Source of the DNA: Sphingomonadaceae bacterium
Lineage (GTDB): Bacteria; Pseudomonadota; Alphaproteobacteria; Sphingomonadales; Sphingomonadaceae
Direction of reading: 5' to 3'
Length of the DNA: 64,000 bases
NCBI GenBank assembly: GCA_025359445.1
Contig: JANYGB010000037.1
Coordinates: forward strand, 1 to 64,000
The notes below the pieces were generated by a model that saw nothing but the letters and a program-made list of their open reading frames with translations, was not told the origin of the DNA and searched no databases. Positions 27,435-36,764 of the stretch are shown one piece after another (position 1 is the stretch's first letter; every line of letters starts with the position of its first letter). A program made the position numbers and the translations under genes.

Positions 27435-28991
27435 TTAATTGACACCCTGCGCTGGCGGCAGATCGTCATCGGCCTCATGCACCTCGACCAGGCCGCGCCC
27501 GACATGGCTGGTCCGGTAGCCATAGAGGTAATAGATCGCGAGCCCGATCCCGCCCCAGATCGGCAACACCAGCATAGCGGCAGTCGGCAAGTTGAAGAAC
27601 AGGAACACGCAGCCGGCAATCGTCGCCGGGCCGATCAGCCACAAAACCGGAGTGCGAAACGTGCGCGGGAAATTCGGCGCGGTCTTGCGCAGCATCATCA
27701 CCGCGATTGCCACCATCATGAACGCATAGAGCGTCCCGGCATTGGCAATATCGGCCAGCTGCCCAACCGGCAGGAACGCCGCCGCCACCGCCGTGGCGAT
27801 CCCGGTCAGGAACGTAACGACATACGGCGTCTTCCACTTGGGATGGACCTTGGCGAGGACTTCGGGCAGCAAGCCGTCACGCGCCATCACGAAGAAGATG
27901 CGGGTCTGGCCGAACAGCAGGATCAGGATCACCGAAGGCAATGCGATGAACGCGGCATAGCCCAGCATATTGCCAACGGTGCCAAACCCGATCTGGCGGA
28001 GCACATGCGCCAGCGCCTCTTTCGAACAGACCAGCATATCCGCATATTGCGGCAGCGCACATTGCCGCGCGAGCTCTTCCGAACCAGCTGGGAACGGCAC
28101 GCCGCCTGGCCCCATGATCGGCTGACCGCCAATCGTGCCGACCGCACCGGCGGCCACCAGCATGTAAAACACGGTGCAGAACAGCAGGCTGCCGATCAGC
28201 CCGATCGGCACGTTGCGCTGCGGATTCTTGGTTTCCTCGGCGGCGGTCGAAACCGCATCGAAGCCCACGTAAGCAAAGAAAATCGTCGCCGCTGCGCCTA
28301 CTGCGCCAACCCCGGTGCCAAAGCCGCCGAACACCCCGGCCGGCAGGAACGGATTGAAGTTGGCGGTATCGACCTTGGGCAACGTCAGGAACATGAACGC
28401 CGTCAGCGCGGTAACCTTGATCAGCACCAACGCGGCGTTGACCCGGGCACTTTCGGTGGTGCCGATCATCAGCAGCCAAGTCACCAGCAGCGCAATCACG
28501 GCGGCGGGCAAATTGATCACCCCGCCGGGCGATCCGCCCAGCGCCAGCGGCCCGGCCACCATCCACGCGGGCAGATGTATCCCGAAGGTATGTTCAAGGA
28601 TGGTTCCGGTAAAATAGCCCGACCAGCCAACCGACACCGCCGAGGCCGCGACCGCATATTCGAGCACCAGCGCCCAGCCGACCGTCCAGGCCAGTAGCTC
28701 GCCCATCGTCGCATAAGTGTAGGTATAAGCCGACCCAGCGACCGGGATCATCGAGGCAATCTCGGAATAGCACAGCGCGGCGACGATGCAGATCGCCCCG
28801 GCAATCGCGAAGGCCAGCATCAGCCCCGGTCCAGCCTTTTGCGCGCCAGCGGCGGTCAGCACGAAAATGCCGGTCCCGATTACGCAGCCGATCCCGAACA
28901 GGGTCAACTGGAAGGCACCAAGCGTGCGATGAAGCGATTTCTTTTCCGCGGTTGCCATAATGGCTTCCAGCGATTTGACCCGACCGAACAT
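27435..28991 (-). CDS. APC family amino acid permease
   Basis: KSLHRTLGAFQLTLFGIGCVIGTGIFVLTAAGAQKAGPGLMLAFAIAG; multiple TM segments. Confidence 0.93.
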   Translation of the reverse strand: MFGRVKSLEAIMATAEKKSLHRTLGAFQLTLFGIGCVIGTGIFVLTAAGAQKAGPGLMLAFAIAGAICIVAALCYSEIASMIPVAGSAYTYTYATMGELLAWTVGWALVLEYAVAASAVSVGWSGYFTGTILEHTFGIHLPAWMVAGPLALGGSPGGVINLPAAVIALLVTWLLMIGTTESARVNAALVLIKVTALTAFMFLTLPKVDTANFNPFLPAGVFGGFGTGVGAVGAAATIFFAYVGFDAVSTAAEETKNPQRNVPIGLIGSLLFCTVFYMLVAAGAVGTIGGQPIMGPGGVPFPAGSEELARQCALPQYADMLVCSKEALAHVLRQIGFGTVGNMLGYAAFIALPSVILILLFGQTRIFFVMARDGLLPEVLAKVHPKWKTPYVVTFLTGIATAVAAAFLPVGQLADIANAGTLYAFMMVAIAVMMLRKTAPNFPRTFRTPVLWLIGPATIAGCVFLFFNLPTAAMLVLPIWGGIGLAIYYLYGYRTSHVGRGLVEVHEADDDLPPAQGVN

Positions 28992-29128
28992 ACGTACCCC
29001 TAAACTTCTGACTGGCACGCAAGGCGTGCCCGAATGGTTGCTGGCGGGGAAGCTAACGCCAAGCCGCGCATTGGCAAGGGCAAATCCCCGCCCTTCCCCA
29101 GCCGCGCACGCTCGGCTAAGGCGCGAGG

Positions 29129-29998
29129 ATGTCCACGACCTTTCAGCTCGACACCGCGACCAGCCGGTCCCACCCCACGCCCACCCCGCTGCGCCGCGTC
29201 ACCATCCCGGCGATCCGCCAGCGCAAGGTGGACGGGGTCACTGCCGAACCGCTGGTGATGCTGACCGCGTACACCGCCCGGCAAGCGCAGCTGCTTGATG
29301 AGCATTGCGATCTGATCCTGTGCGGGGATTCGCTCGGCCAAGTGATCTATGGCTTGCCCTCCAGCCTGCAAGTCACGCTCGAGATGATGATCGCGCATGG
29401 CGGGGCCGTGGTGCGCGGTTCGTATCATGCCGCCGTTGTCATCGACCTACCCTTCGGCAGTTATGAAGCATCGCCGCAGCAGGCGTTCACCAACGCTGCG
29501 CGAGTTATGGCGGAAACCGGCGCCAGTTCGGTCAAGCTCGAAGGCGGCGCAGCGATGGCCGAGACGGTCGCCTTCCTGACCCAACGCGGGATCCCGGTGA
29601 TGGGCCACGTCGGGCTGACCCCGCAGGCGGTCAACGTGCTGGGCGGGTACAACGCGCGCGGGCGCAGCGATGTGGAAGCCAAGAAGATCGTCGCCGATGC
29701 GCAAGCGCTGTCCGATGCCGGGGCCTATGCCATCGTGATCGAAGGCGTGGTCGAACCGATCGCGATTGCGGCGACCAAGGCGGTTTCATGCCTGACCATC
29801 GGGATCGGTGCTTCGGCGCAATGTGATGGGCAAGTACTGGTGACCGAAGACATGATGGGAATGTTCGAACGTGTCCCCCGCTTCGTCAAACGCTATGGTG
29901 AGATGGCGGAGACCATCTCGGCGGCGGTCGCGCAGTATGCTGCCGAAGTACGGGATCGCAGCTTCCCCGGCACCGAACAAACCTACCAGCCGAAATAA
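29129..29998 (+). CDS. panB: 3-methyl-2-oxobutanoate hydroxymethyltransferase
   Basis: [58 protein letters not shown]. Confidence 0.95.
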   Translation: MSTTFQLDTATSRSHPTPTPLRRVTIPAIRQRKVDGVTAEPLVMLTAYTARQAQLLDEHCDLILCGDSLGQVIYGLPSSLQVTLEMMIAHGGAVVRGSYHAAVVIDLPFGSYEASPQQAFTNAARVMAETGASSVKLEGGAAMAETVAFLTQRGIPVMGHVGLTPQAVNVLGGYNARGRSDVEAKKIVADAQALSDAGAYAIVIEGVVEPIAIAATKAVSCLTIGIGASAQCDGQVLVTEDMMGMFERVPRFVKRYGEMAETISAAVAQYAAEVRDRSFPGTEQTYQPK

Positions 29999-30009
29999 CG
30001 GAACCCGTC

Positions 30010-31092
30010 ATGCTGCGCTATTTCAGAGGTTCGTTCATATTTACGGCTGTGTGCCTGGTGCTTGCCGCCTGGCTCGGCTGGAGCCGTACGGGCACAATCG
30101 GTGGCGCGCTTGAGGTCTTGTGGATCGTTGCAATACTTGCCGTGCTCGAAATCTCGCTGTCCTTCGATAACGCGGTGGTCAACGCCTCGGTGCTCGAAGG
30201 CCAGGAAGAGATTTGGCGCAAACGCTTCCTCACCTGGGGCATGATTATCGCGGTGTTCGGGATGCGGATCGTGTTTCCGCTCGCAATCGTGGCCGTAGCC
30301 GCGGGCATCGGACCGATCGATGCGCTGCGGTTGTCGCTCCAGCAACCCGAAGAATACGAACGCATCGTCAGCAGCGCGCACCTCTCCATCGCCGGGTTCG
30401 GCGGTACCTTCCTGGCAATGGTCGGGATCAAGTTCTTCTTCGACAGCGACAAGCACGTCCACTGGATCGGTACGATCGAAAAACGGCTCGCCCGGTTTGG
30501 CGAGATTGACGCTTTCGGGCTGGCGTTGTTGCTGCTGGTGCTGCTGGGCTTTGCCCGCTTGCTCGATGATGGCGCGGCGCGGCAATTTATCCAGGCGGGC
30601 ATCCTGGGCGTTGCAGCCTTCGTCACGGTCGAGGCGATTGGCCACTGGCTCGAGCGGAGTAATATCGGCGGCGGGCGTAGCGGACTTGGCGGGTTCATCT
30701 ACCTCAACGTGCTCGATGCTTCGTTCAGTTTCGATGGCGTGATCGGTGCCTTCGCGCTGTCCAACAATATGCTGGTGATTGCGCTGGGCCTGTCGATCGG
30801 GGCGATGTTTGTCCGGTCGTTGACGATCATGCTGGTTGAGAAAGGTTCGCTCGCCGAATACCGCTATCTGGAGCACGGCGCGTTCTGGGCGATCCTTGCG
30901 CTGGCCGGCATCTTGCTGGCATCGTCGAGCTATCAGATTTCCGAGACCGTCACCGGCCTTATTGGCGGGGTGATGATTGCGGCGTCGCTGTTGTGGTCGA
31001 TCCGCCGCAACCGTAAATTGGCGACCCAGCACCGATCCGAGGCGGCGAAGCAAGCCGCCAAAACCCGCGCTACCAACACGTCAGCGCGCTGA
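30010..31092 (+). CDS. DUF475 (TerC-like) integral membrane protein
   Basis: LEISLSFDNAVVNASVL...NVLDASFSFDGVIGAFALSNNMLVIALGLSIGAMFVRSLTI. Confidence 0.88.
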   Translation: MLRYFRGSFIFTAVCLVLAAWLGWSRTGTIGGALEVLWIVAILAVLEISLSFDNAVVNASVLEGQEEIWRKRFLTWGMIIAVFGMRIVFPLAIVAVAAGIGPIDALRLSLQQPEEYERIVSSAHLSIAGFGGTFLAMVGIKFFFDSDKHVHWIGTIEKRLARFGEIDAFGLALLLLVLLGFARLLDDGAARQFIQAGILGVAAFVTVEAIGHWLERSNIGGGRSGLGGFIYLNVLDASFSFDGVIGAFALSNNMLVIALGLSIGAMFVRSLTIMLVEKGSLAEYRYLEHGAFWAILALAGILLASSSYQISETVTGLIGGVMIAASLLWSIRRNRKLATQHRSEAAKQAAKTRATNTSAR

Positions 31093-32031
31093 GGCTAGCC
31101 GCGCGGCCAACGGCGCGGCGAGCACCAGCTGGGCGAGGTGATACAGCAGGATCGGCAGCAGCACGACCCCGGCCACGGCTGGCGGAAACAGCACCGATGC
31201 GAGCGACGCGCCCATCGCGATACTTTTTTGCGCCCCGGCAAACAGCATCGTTATCCGGTTGGGCCGATCAAGTTTGAGCATCCCGCCCAGCAGCCACGCC
31301 CCGCCGTGGGCAATCGCCAGCAGCACCGCAGTGCCGCCCGCCAGCCACAGCCAGCCGGGGCCATCAACCTTGGTCCAGAACCGCTGCTCGACCGCGCCCG
31401 AAAAGGCGACATAGACCGCAATTGCAATCGAAGCGCGATCAAACCAGGTCGCGAGCTGGCGATGGTCGCGCACCCATCCACCGAGCCATCCTTGTGCGAT
31501 CTGTCCCAACACGAATGGGACCAGCAGGATGCCCACCACTTTGAGTAATCCGTCGGTATGGAGCCCCCCGCCCTGCCCTCCGGCGAGCCACGAAAACAGC
31601 GGCGCAGTGATGAACACCCCCAGCACGTTGAGCAAAGCCGCCGCGACTACCGAACTCGCCACGTTGCCGCCCGCCAGCGAGGAATAGGCAGTCGCCGATT
31701 GCACGGTTGAGGGCAGAAAACCAAGATAGAGGAACCCCAGCGCAAGCAAGGGCGGCATCCATCCGCTGCCCAGTTGCCAGACCAGCCACCCTGCCAACGC
31801 CATTGCCCCAAAGGACCACGCAATCAACGGGTAGAGCAGCCGGTGATTGGTTAGCCCGGCCATGACTTCGTGGCGGGGCAAGCGCAGACCATTGAGGAAG
31901 AACAGCAGAAACACCGCCGCGTTGGAGACATACTGCGCGATCTCGCGCCATGCCCCCTGCACCGGCAGCACGAAGGCCAGCAGGATCGCGACCACCAGCA
32001 GCCGCACCATCGGATCTATCTTCGATAGCAC
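31081..32031 (-). CDS. Bile acid:sodium symporter (SBF) family transporter
   Basis: LFFLNGLRLPRHEVMAGLTNHRLL...LGFLPSTVQSATAYSSLAGGNVASSVVAAALLNVLGVFITAP. Confidence 0.88.
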   Translation of the reverse strand: MLSKIDPMVRLLVVAILLAFVLPVQGAWREIAQYVSNAAVFLLFFLNGLRLPRHEVMAGLTNHRLLYPLIAWSFGAMALAGWLVWQLGSGWMPPLLALGFLYLGFLPSTVQSATAYSSLAGGNVASSVVAAALLNVLGVFITAPLFSWLAGGQGGGLHTDGLLKVVGILLVPFVLGQIAQGWLGGWVRDHRQLATWFDRASIAIAVYVAFSGAVEQRFWTKVDGPGWLWLAGGTAVLLAIAHGGAWLLGGMLKLDRPNRITMLFAGAQKSIAMGASLASVLFPPAVAGVVLLPILLYHLAQLVLAAPLAARLASAR

Positions 32032-32052
32032 CGCGTTCCCCCTATTCGCCTA

Positions 32053-32190
32053 CCTTGAGCCTGTCGAAGCCTGTCCTGAGCGCCTAGTCGAAGGAGGCTG
32101 TCCTTTGCTTCGTGCCGCATTCGTAACCTCAAAGACAAGGACAATCCTTCGACAAGCTCAGGATGAGCGGATTGGAGACGATATGGCCAC
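32053..32190. repeat. Palindromic repeat (family C), inverted TTCGACAGGCTCAG-like arms
   Basis: CCTTGAGCCTGTCGAAGCCTGTCCTGAGCG ... CCTTCGACAAGCTCAGGATGAGCGG. Confidence 0.75.
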
Positions 32191-32282
32191 AACTCGACGT
32201 TCGATTTTCCTACACTCACGGCTTTTGATATGACCTGCGCATGCAGTCAGAAAAGCGCCTCTTTCGTCCCGATCCCCGCTCG

Positions 32283-32364
32283 TCCGAGCTGGTCGAAGCA
32301 CCATCGTGCGGACGCCAAACAATCGCAGCATGCAGAGGCTTCGACAGGCTCAGCCTGAGCGAAT
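32283..32364. repeat. Second intergenic family C copy, partly degenerate
   Basis: CCGAGCTGGTCGAAGCA ... GAGGCTTCGACAGGCTCAGCCTGAGCGAA. Confidence 0.65.
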
Positions 32365-32444
32365 TTTTTTAAAGCGTTTCGCAAAAATCGAAACCGCCCA
32401 GCACGCGTTAAGTGTGACCTTAGTGTGACCTTAGGCCCGCGCAA

Positions 32445-33503
32445 TTACCGCCCGGTCAGACTAACTGGCGGCGCGGGCGTCGCGGAAAAGCGCGGCGCCG
32501 GCGCGGGCTGGACCATGCCGCCTTCTTCGACAAATGTGCCGCGCGCCACGTTATGCGGGTGCTTCGGCGCCTCGCGCAGGCTGAGCACCGGGGCGAAGCA
32601 GATGTCGGTATCGTCCATGATCGCGCACCATTCGTCGCGGGTCTTGGTCAGGATCAGCGCGGTCATCCGCTCTTTTAGCGGACCCCACTGTGCGGGGTTC
32701 ATCTGCTGCGCGAAATCGGGGTCGCCGGTGAGCCCGGTCTTCTCGACCAGCAGCGCATAGAACTGCGGTTCGATCGAGCCGAGCGAGATCCATTTGCCGT
32801 CGCTGGTTTCGTACGTGTCATAGAAATGCGTGCCGCTGTCGAGCAGGTTGACCCCGCGTTCGTCCTTCCACTGGCCGTTGCCGAGGAAGGTATAAGTCAT
32901 CGCCGAGAGCACCGCCGCGCCATCGACCATTGCCGCATCAACCACTTGTCCGGTCCCGCCCCCGCGCGCATGCAGCACCGCGGCGACCACACCGAACGCG
33001 AGCAACATCCCGCCGCCCCCAAAATCGCCCACAGCGTTGACCGGGAAGCTCGGCTTTTCGCCCGCACGGCCATAGGAATGCAGCGCGCCCGACAGCGCGA
33101 TGTAGTTGATGTCATGCCCAGCCAGCGGGGCCATAGGGCCATCTTGGCCCCAGCCGGTCATCCGCCCGATCACCAGCTTGGGATTGATCCCGAGCAGCAC
33201 GTCAGGCCCTAGCCCGAGCCGTTCGAGCACGCCAGGCCGGTAGCCTTCGATCAGCGCATCGGCAGTGCCGACCAAGTCCCTGAGCTGGGCAATTGCGGCG
33301 GGGTCCTTGAGGTCAAGTTCGATCCGTTCACGGTTGCGGTTAAGGATATCGCGGTTGCCGGTATCGCCAAACCGCCCGGTCGTGCCCGGCCGCTCGACCC
33401 GGATCACCCGCGCCCCATGATCGGCCAGCATCATCCCGCAGAACGGCCCCGGACCGATCCCCGCCAGTTCGATTACAGTAACCCCGTCCAGTACCCCGGC
33501 CAT
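32445..33503 (-). CDS. CaiB/BaiF family CoA transferase (alpha-methylacyl-CoA racemase-like)
   Basis: LDGVTVIELAGIGPGPFCGMMLADHGARVIRVERPG...NRDILNRNRERIELDLKDP...LIEGYRPGVLERLGLGPD. Confidence 0.92.
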   Translation of the reverse strand: MAGVLDGVTVIELAGIGPGPFCGMMLADHGARVIRVERPGTTGRFGDTGNRDILNRNRERIELDLKDPAAIAQLRDLVGTADALIEGYRPGVLERLGLGPDVLLGINPKLVIGRMTGWGQDGPMAPLAGHDINYIALSGALHSYGRAGEKPSFPVNAVGDFGGGGMLLAFGVVAAVLHARGGGTGQVVDAAMVDGAAVLSAMTYTFLGNGQWKDERGVNLLDSGTHFYDTYETSDGKWISLGSIEPQFYALLVEKTGLTGDPDFAQQMNPAQWGPLKERMTALILTKTRDEWCAIMDDTDICFAPVLSLREAPKHPHNVARGTFVEEGGMVQPAPAPRFSATPAPPVSLTGR

Positions 33504-33573
33504 CGCAATCCCTTGTCAGTTTAATCGATCGATGAAATTGACTTTGGGCAAGGCGCAGGCGGTTGTCGAGAGG

Positions 33574-35394
33574 TTAGTGAAGACTGGCGAGCGCTTGTTG
33601 CAGCAGCGGGTTGTCTCCGCTCATCCCGCGTGCCTGCAACAGCAGTTGCCGCGCGCCGCCTGCATCGCTTCCAGCGGCCGCCATCGCCATGCCCAGCGCC
33701 TGCGCCGTCACCGGACTGTTCGGCTGGAGCTGCCAGGCGGTTTCGGCGCTGATCACGGCGGCGGCAGCATCCCCGCTGCGCAGTTGTGCCAAACTCAGAT
33801 CGGCCAGCAGCCGTACGTCGCGGTGGCCGCCCCGCACGCGCAGATTCTCAAGCAAAGCGGCAGCAGTCTGCCAGTCACCCGCCAAAGCCGCCATGTTGGC
33901 CGCCATCCGCATGGCCAGCCGGCTGCCCGGAAAAGCTGCGAGATACCGCGCGACGACTGGTTGTGCGGCGCCCGGCTGACCCGCTCCGGCAAAAGCCTCG
34001 CCCATCCGCAGCAGCATCAAATCGGGGAACCGCACGCGCGCTGCCAGATCGTAATGCTGAAGCGCAGCTCCGGGCGCGCCGCCAATCAGTTCGACATCGC
34101 CCAGCAACGCCAGCGCATCGTCCGATCCTGGGCGGGCGTGCAGATACTGGCTCGCCGCCTGCCCTGCTGCCGCCGGATTTCCCGCGGCCAGCAGACTGCG
34201 CACATAGGGTACCGCCGCGCCGAGCGCCGAAGGCTCGGCAGCAAAGCGCGAGCCGAGCACGGCGGGGCTGTCGGGCTCGAAAATCGGCTGGAGTACGGGC
34301 AGAGTTGGCGCGGCAGCCCGATCGAGCAATCCTGCCGCCGCAGCGCGATTGCCCTGATTTTCGTAAGCGCGGCCCAGCAAGATCAACAGATACGGTGCGG
34401 TGTCGCTACGTTGCGCCAGTCCGCCGAACCGGGCAAACAGCTGGTTGTAATCCCCTGAATCATAGAGCGCGCGCGCCAGCAGCAGCTGCACGCGCTGGTT
34501 GGCTGGTTGCCGATCGGCGAGCACTGCCAGTTCGTCGGCCGCAACATTGGCATTGCCCGCTTCCAGATCGAGCAACCCTTGCAGCAACATCCCGGCCGGA
34601 TCGGTTGCCAGTTTGCCCTTGGTGCGGGCCAGCAATGTCCGCGCCAGATCGATCTGTCCGGCCCGGGCAGCGAGCACCGCCTGAAGGAAAAACGCCCGCG
34701 GGCTGTGCGGGGCGATTTCCAGAATATGGCGGGTTACAGCCAGCATTTCGCTCGCCCGGCCAGCTTCACCCAGTGCGGCAGCGTAACCGCCAAGCAGGGC
34801 AAGATCATTGCCATTGGCTTCGAGCGCGCGCTTATAGAATGGAATGGCGGCTTCATAGCCTTGTGCATCGCGAACCAGTTCGGCCTTGAATTCGAGCACA
34901 CGCGGGTTGCTCGGAGCTGCGGTCACGGCGCGATCGGCAGCATCGATCGCCTGCAATTGCTCGCCGCCGCTATAGCGCATCCGGCCGATCTCGACCCACA
35001 ATTGCGGATCGTTCGGCGATGTTTTCAAAGCCTGATCGAACGCCTTGCCGGCTGCACCAAGATTGCCCGACAAGCGCTCCAGCCGGCCCAGCATCAGCCA
35101 GCCATGACCCGCTTCGGCGTGCGCAAACTGCCCGGGCGCGAGCCAATCACGCGCCTTGTCCAGCGCGCCCTGATCGATCAGCGCTTCGCCCATCGCGGCG
35201 GCAACTTCGGGCTTACTGGCTCCGGCTTGCAGCGCGCGCTGGAGGTCCGCCTCGGCGGCGATCCCGTCGCCGCGCGCCAAGGCTTTGGTCGCCGAGGCAA
35301 CGCTTTGCTGCGCCGCGGCCGGCAGCGCTTGGCCGGGCGCGCCAAGCACCAGCAAGGTGGCCGCTGCGGCCAGCAAGAGCACACGCCGGGTCAT
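33574..35394 (-). CDS. Secreted tetratricopeptide repeat protein (possible PrsT-type)
   Basis: Signal-like N-terminus then TPR-like repeats; directly downstream of prsR. Confidence 0.75.
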   Translation of the reverse strand: MTRRVLLLAAAATLLVLGAPGQALPAAAQQSVASATKALARGDGIAAEADLQRALQAGASKPEVAAAMGEALIDQGALDKARDWLAPGQFAHAEAGHGWLMLGRLERLSGNLGAAGKAFDQALKTSPNDPQLWVEIGRMRYSGGEQLQAIDAADRAVTAAPSNPRVLEFKAELVRDAQGYEAAIPFYKRALEANGNDLALLGGYAAALGEAGRASEMLAVTRHILEIAPHSPRAFFLQAVLAARAGQIDLARTLLARTKGKLATDPAGMLLQGLLDLEAGNANVAADELAVLADRQPANQRVQLLLARALYDSGDYNQLFARFGGLAQRSDTAPYLLILLGRAYENQGNRAAAAGLLDRAAAPTLPVLQPIFEPDSPAVLGSRFAAEPSALGAAVPYVRSLLAAGNPAAAGQAASQYLHARPGSDDALALLGDVELIGGAPGAALQHYDLAARVRFPDLMLLRMGEAFAGAGQPGAAQPVVARYLAAFPGSRLAMRMAANMAALAGDWQTAAALLENLRVRGGHRDVRLLADLSLAQLRSGDAAAAVISAETAWQLQPNSPVTAQALGMAMAAAGSDAGGARQLLLQARGMSGDNPLLQQALASLH

Positions 35395-35399
35395 TCAGG

Positions 35400-36764
35400 T
35401 CAGGCCTGCATGTCGTACTGCTTGAGCAAGTCATAGAGCGTCGGCCGGCTGATCCCGAGAATTTTTGCAGTGTTCGAGATGTTGCCTTCGCTGCGCGCCA
35501 GTGCGTGGCGGATCACTCTCCGGTCGGCAGTTTCGCGTGCCGATTTGAGGTTGAGCACTTGCGCCCCGCTGCTGTCAGGCGCGGCGAGGTCAAGATCCAC
35601 GGCGCTGATAAGTTTCGCCTCGGTCATGATCACCGCACGCTTGACCCGGTTCTCCAGCTCGCGGACGTTGCCGGGCCAGCCCCATTCATCGATTGCAGCC
35701 AGCGCATCGGGCGCGAACCCCTTGACCGCCGGGTTCATCTCCTTGGCAAACCGCGCGAGGAACGCTTTGGCCAGCAAGGCAGGATCCCCGGCTCGTTCGG
35801 CCAGTCCCGGAATGCGTACGACAATCTCCGCGAGCCGGTAGAACAGGTCTTCGCGAAAGCTCCCCGCCGCGATCATCGCCTCAAGGTCCTGGTGCGTTGC
35901 GCAAACGATCCGGGTATCCACGGCGATCGATTTGCGGGACCCGATCCGCTCGATCACGCGTTCTTGCAAGAAGCGCAGCAGCTTGACCTGCAGCGGCAAG
36001 GGAATGTCGCCGACTTCGTCAAGGAACAGCGTGCCGCCGCCGGCCATTTCGATCTTGCCTTCGGTGGTCTTGACTGCCCCGGTGAAGGCGCCTTTCTCAT
36101 GCCCGAACAGCTCACTCTCGAGCAGGTTTTCGGGGATCGCCGCGCAGTTGATGGCGACGAATGCCCCGCCCGCGCGGTCGCTCGCATCGTGCAGTCCGCG
36201 CGCGAGCAACTCTTTACCGGTCCCGCTTGCGCCGAGCAGCATGACCGACACATTGGTATTGGCAACCCGCTCGATCGTGCGGGCGACCTTAATCATCTCG
36301 GGTGCGGCGGTAATCATCCGGCCGAGCACGCGGTTGTCCTCGCTGCCGCGCGCCGCGAGCTGGCGGTTCTCACTTTCGATCAAATGCAGTTGCAAGGCGC
36401 GGCGCACAATCAGCCCCAAAGCTTCAATATCGAGCGGCTTTTGGTAGAAATCATAAGCGCCTTTGGCGATTGCCTGCAACGCCGAACCGCGTGCACCGTG
36501 GCCCGAGGCCACGATCACCTTAGTATCGGGTTTCAGCGCCATGATCGCATCGAGCACCGCGAAGCCTTCGCTGGTGCCATCCTGATCAGGCGGCAGGCCA
36601 AGGTCGAGTGTAACGACGGGCGGCGCCTCGCTGCGCAGTGCGGCAATTGCGCTGGCCCGGTCACCGACAATTATCACCTCGAAGTCGGGCCATGCCCATT
36701 TCAATTGCGCTTGCAGGCCCGGATCGTCTTCAACGATCAGCAGCTTTGGTTTGCTATCCGGCAT
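35400..36764 (-). CDS. prsR: PEP-CTERM-box response regulator PrsR (sigma-54 activator)
   Basis: Receiver KPKLLIVEDDPGLQAQLKWAW; GASGTGKELLARGLHDAS; GHEKGAFTGAVKTTEGKIEMAGGGTLFLDEVGD; C-terminal Fis-type HTH. Confidence 0.9.
   Translation of the reverse strand: MPDSKPKLLIVEDDPGLQAQLKWAWPDFEVIIVGDRASAIAALRSEAPPVVTLDLGLPPDQDGTSEGFAVLDAIMALKPDTKVIVASGHGARGSALQAIAKGAYDFYQKPLDIEALGLIVRRALQLHLIESENRQLAARGSEDNRVLGRMITAAPEMIKVARTIERVANTNVSVMLLGASGTGKELLARGLHDASDRAGGAFVAINCAAIPENLLESELFGHEKGAFTGAVKTTEGKIEMAGGGTLFLDEVGDIPLPLQVKLLRFLQERVIERIGSRKSIAVDTRIVCATHQDLEAMIAAGSFREDLFYRLAEIVVRIPGLAERAGDPALLAKAFLARFAKEMNPAVKGFAPDALAAIDEWGWPGNVRELENRVKRAVIMTEAKLISAVDLDLAAPDSSGAQVLNLKSARETADRRVIRHALARSEGNISNTAKILGISRPTLYDLLKQYDMQA

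Noticed and set aside
27477-28697. 406-aa plus-strand ORF antisense to the amino acid permease
   Set aside because: Arg/His/Gln-rich composition typical of antisense frames; the permease on the minus strand is convincing.
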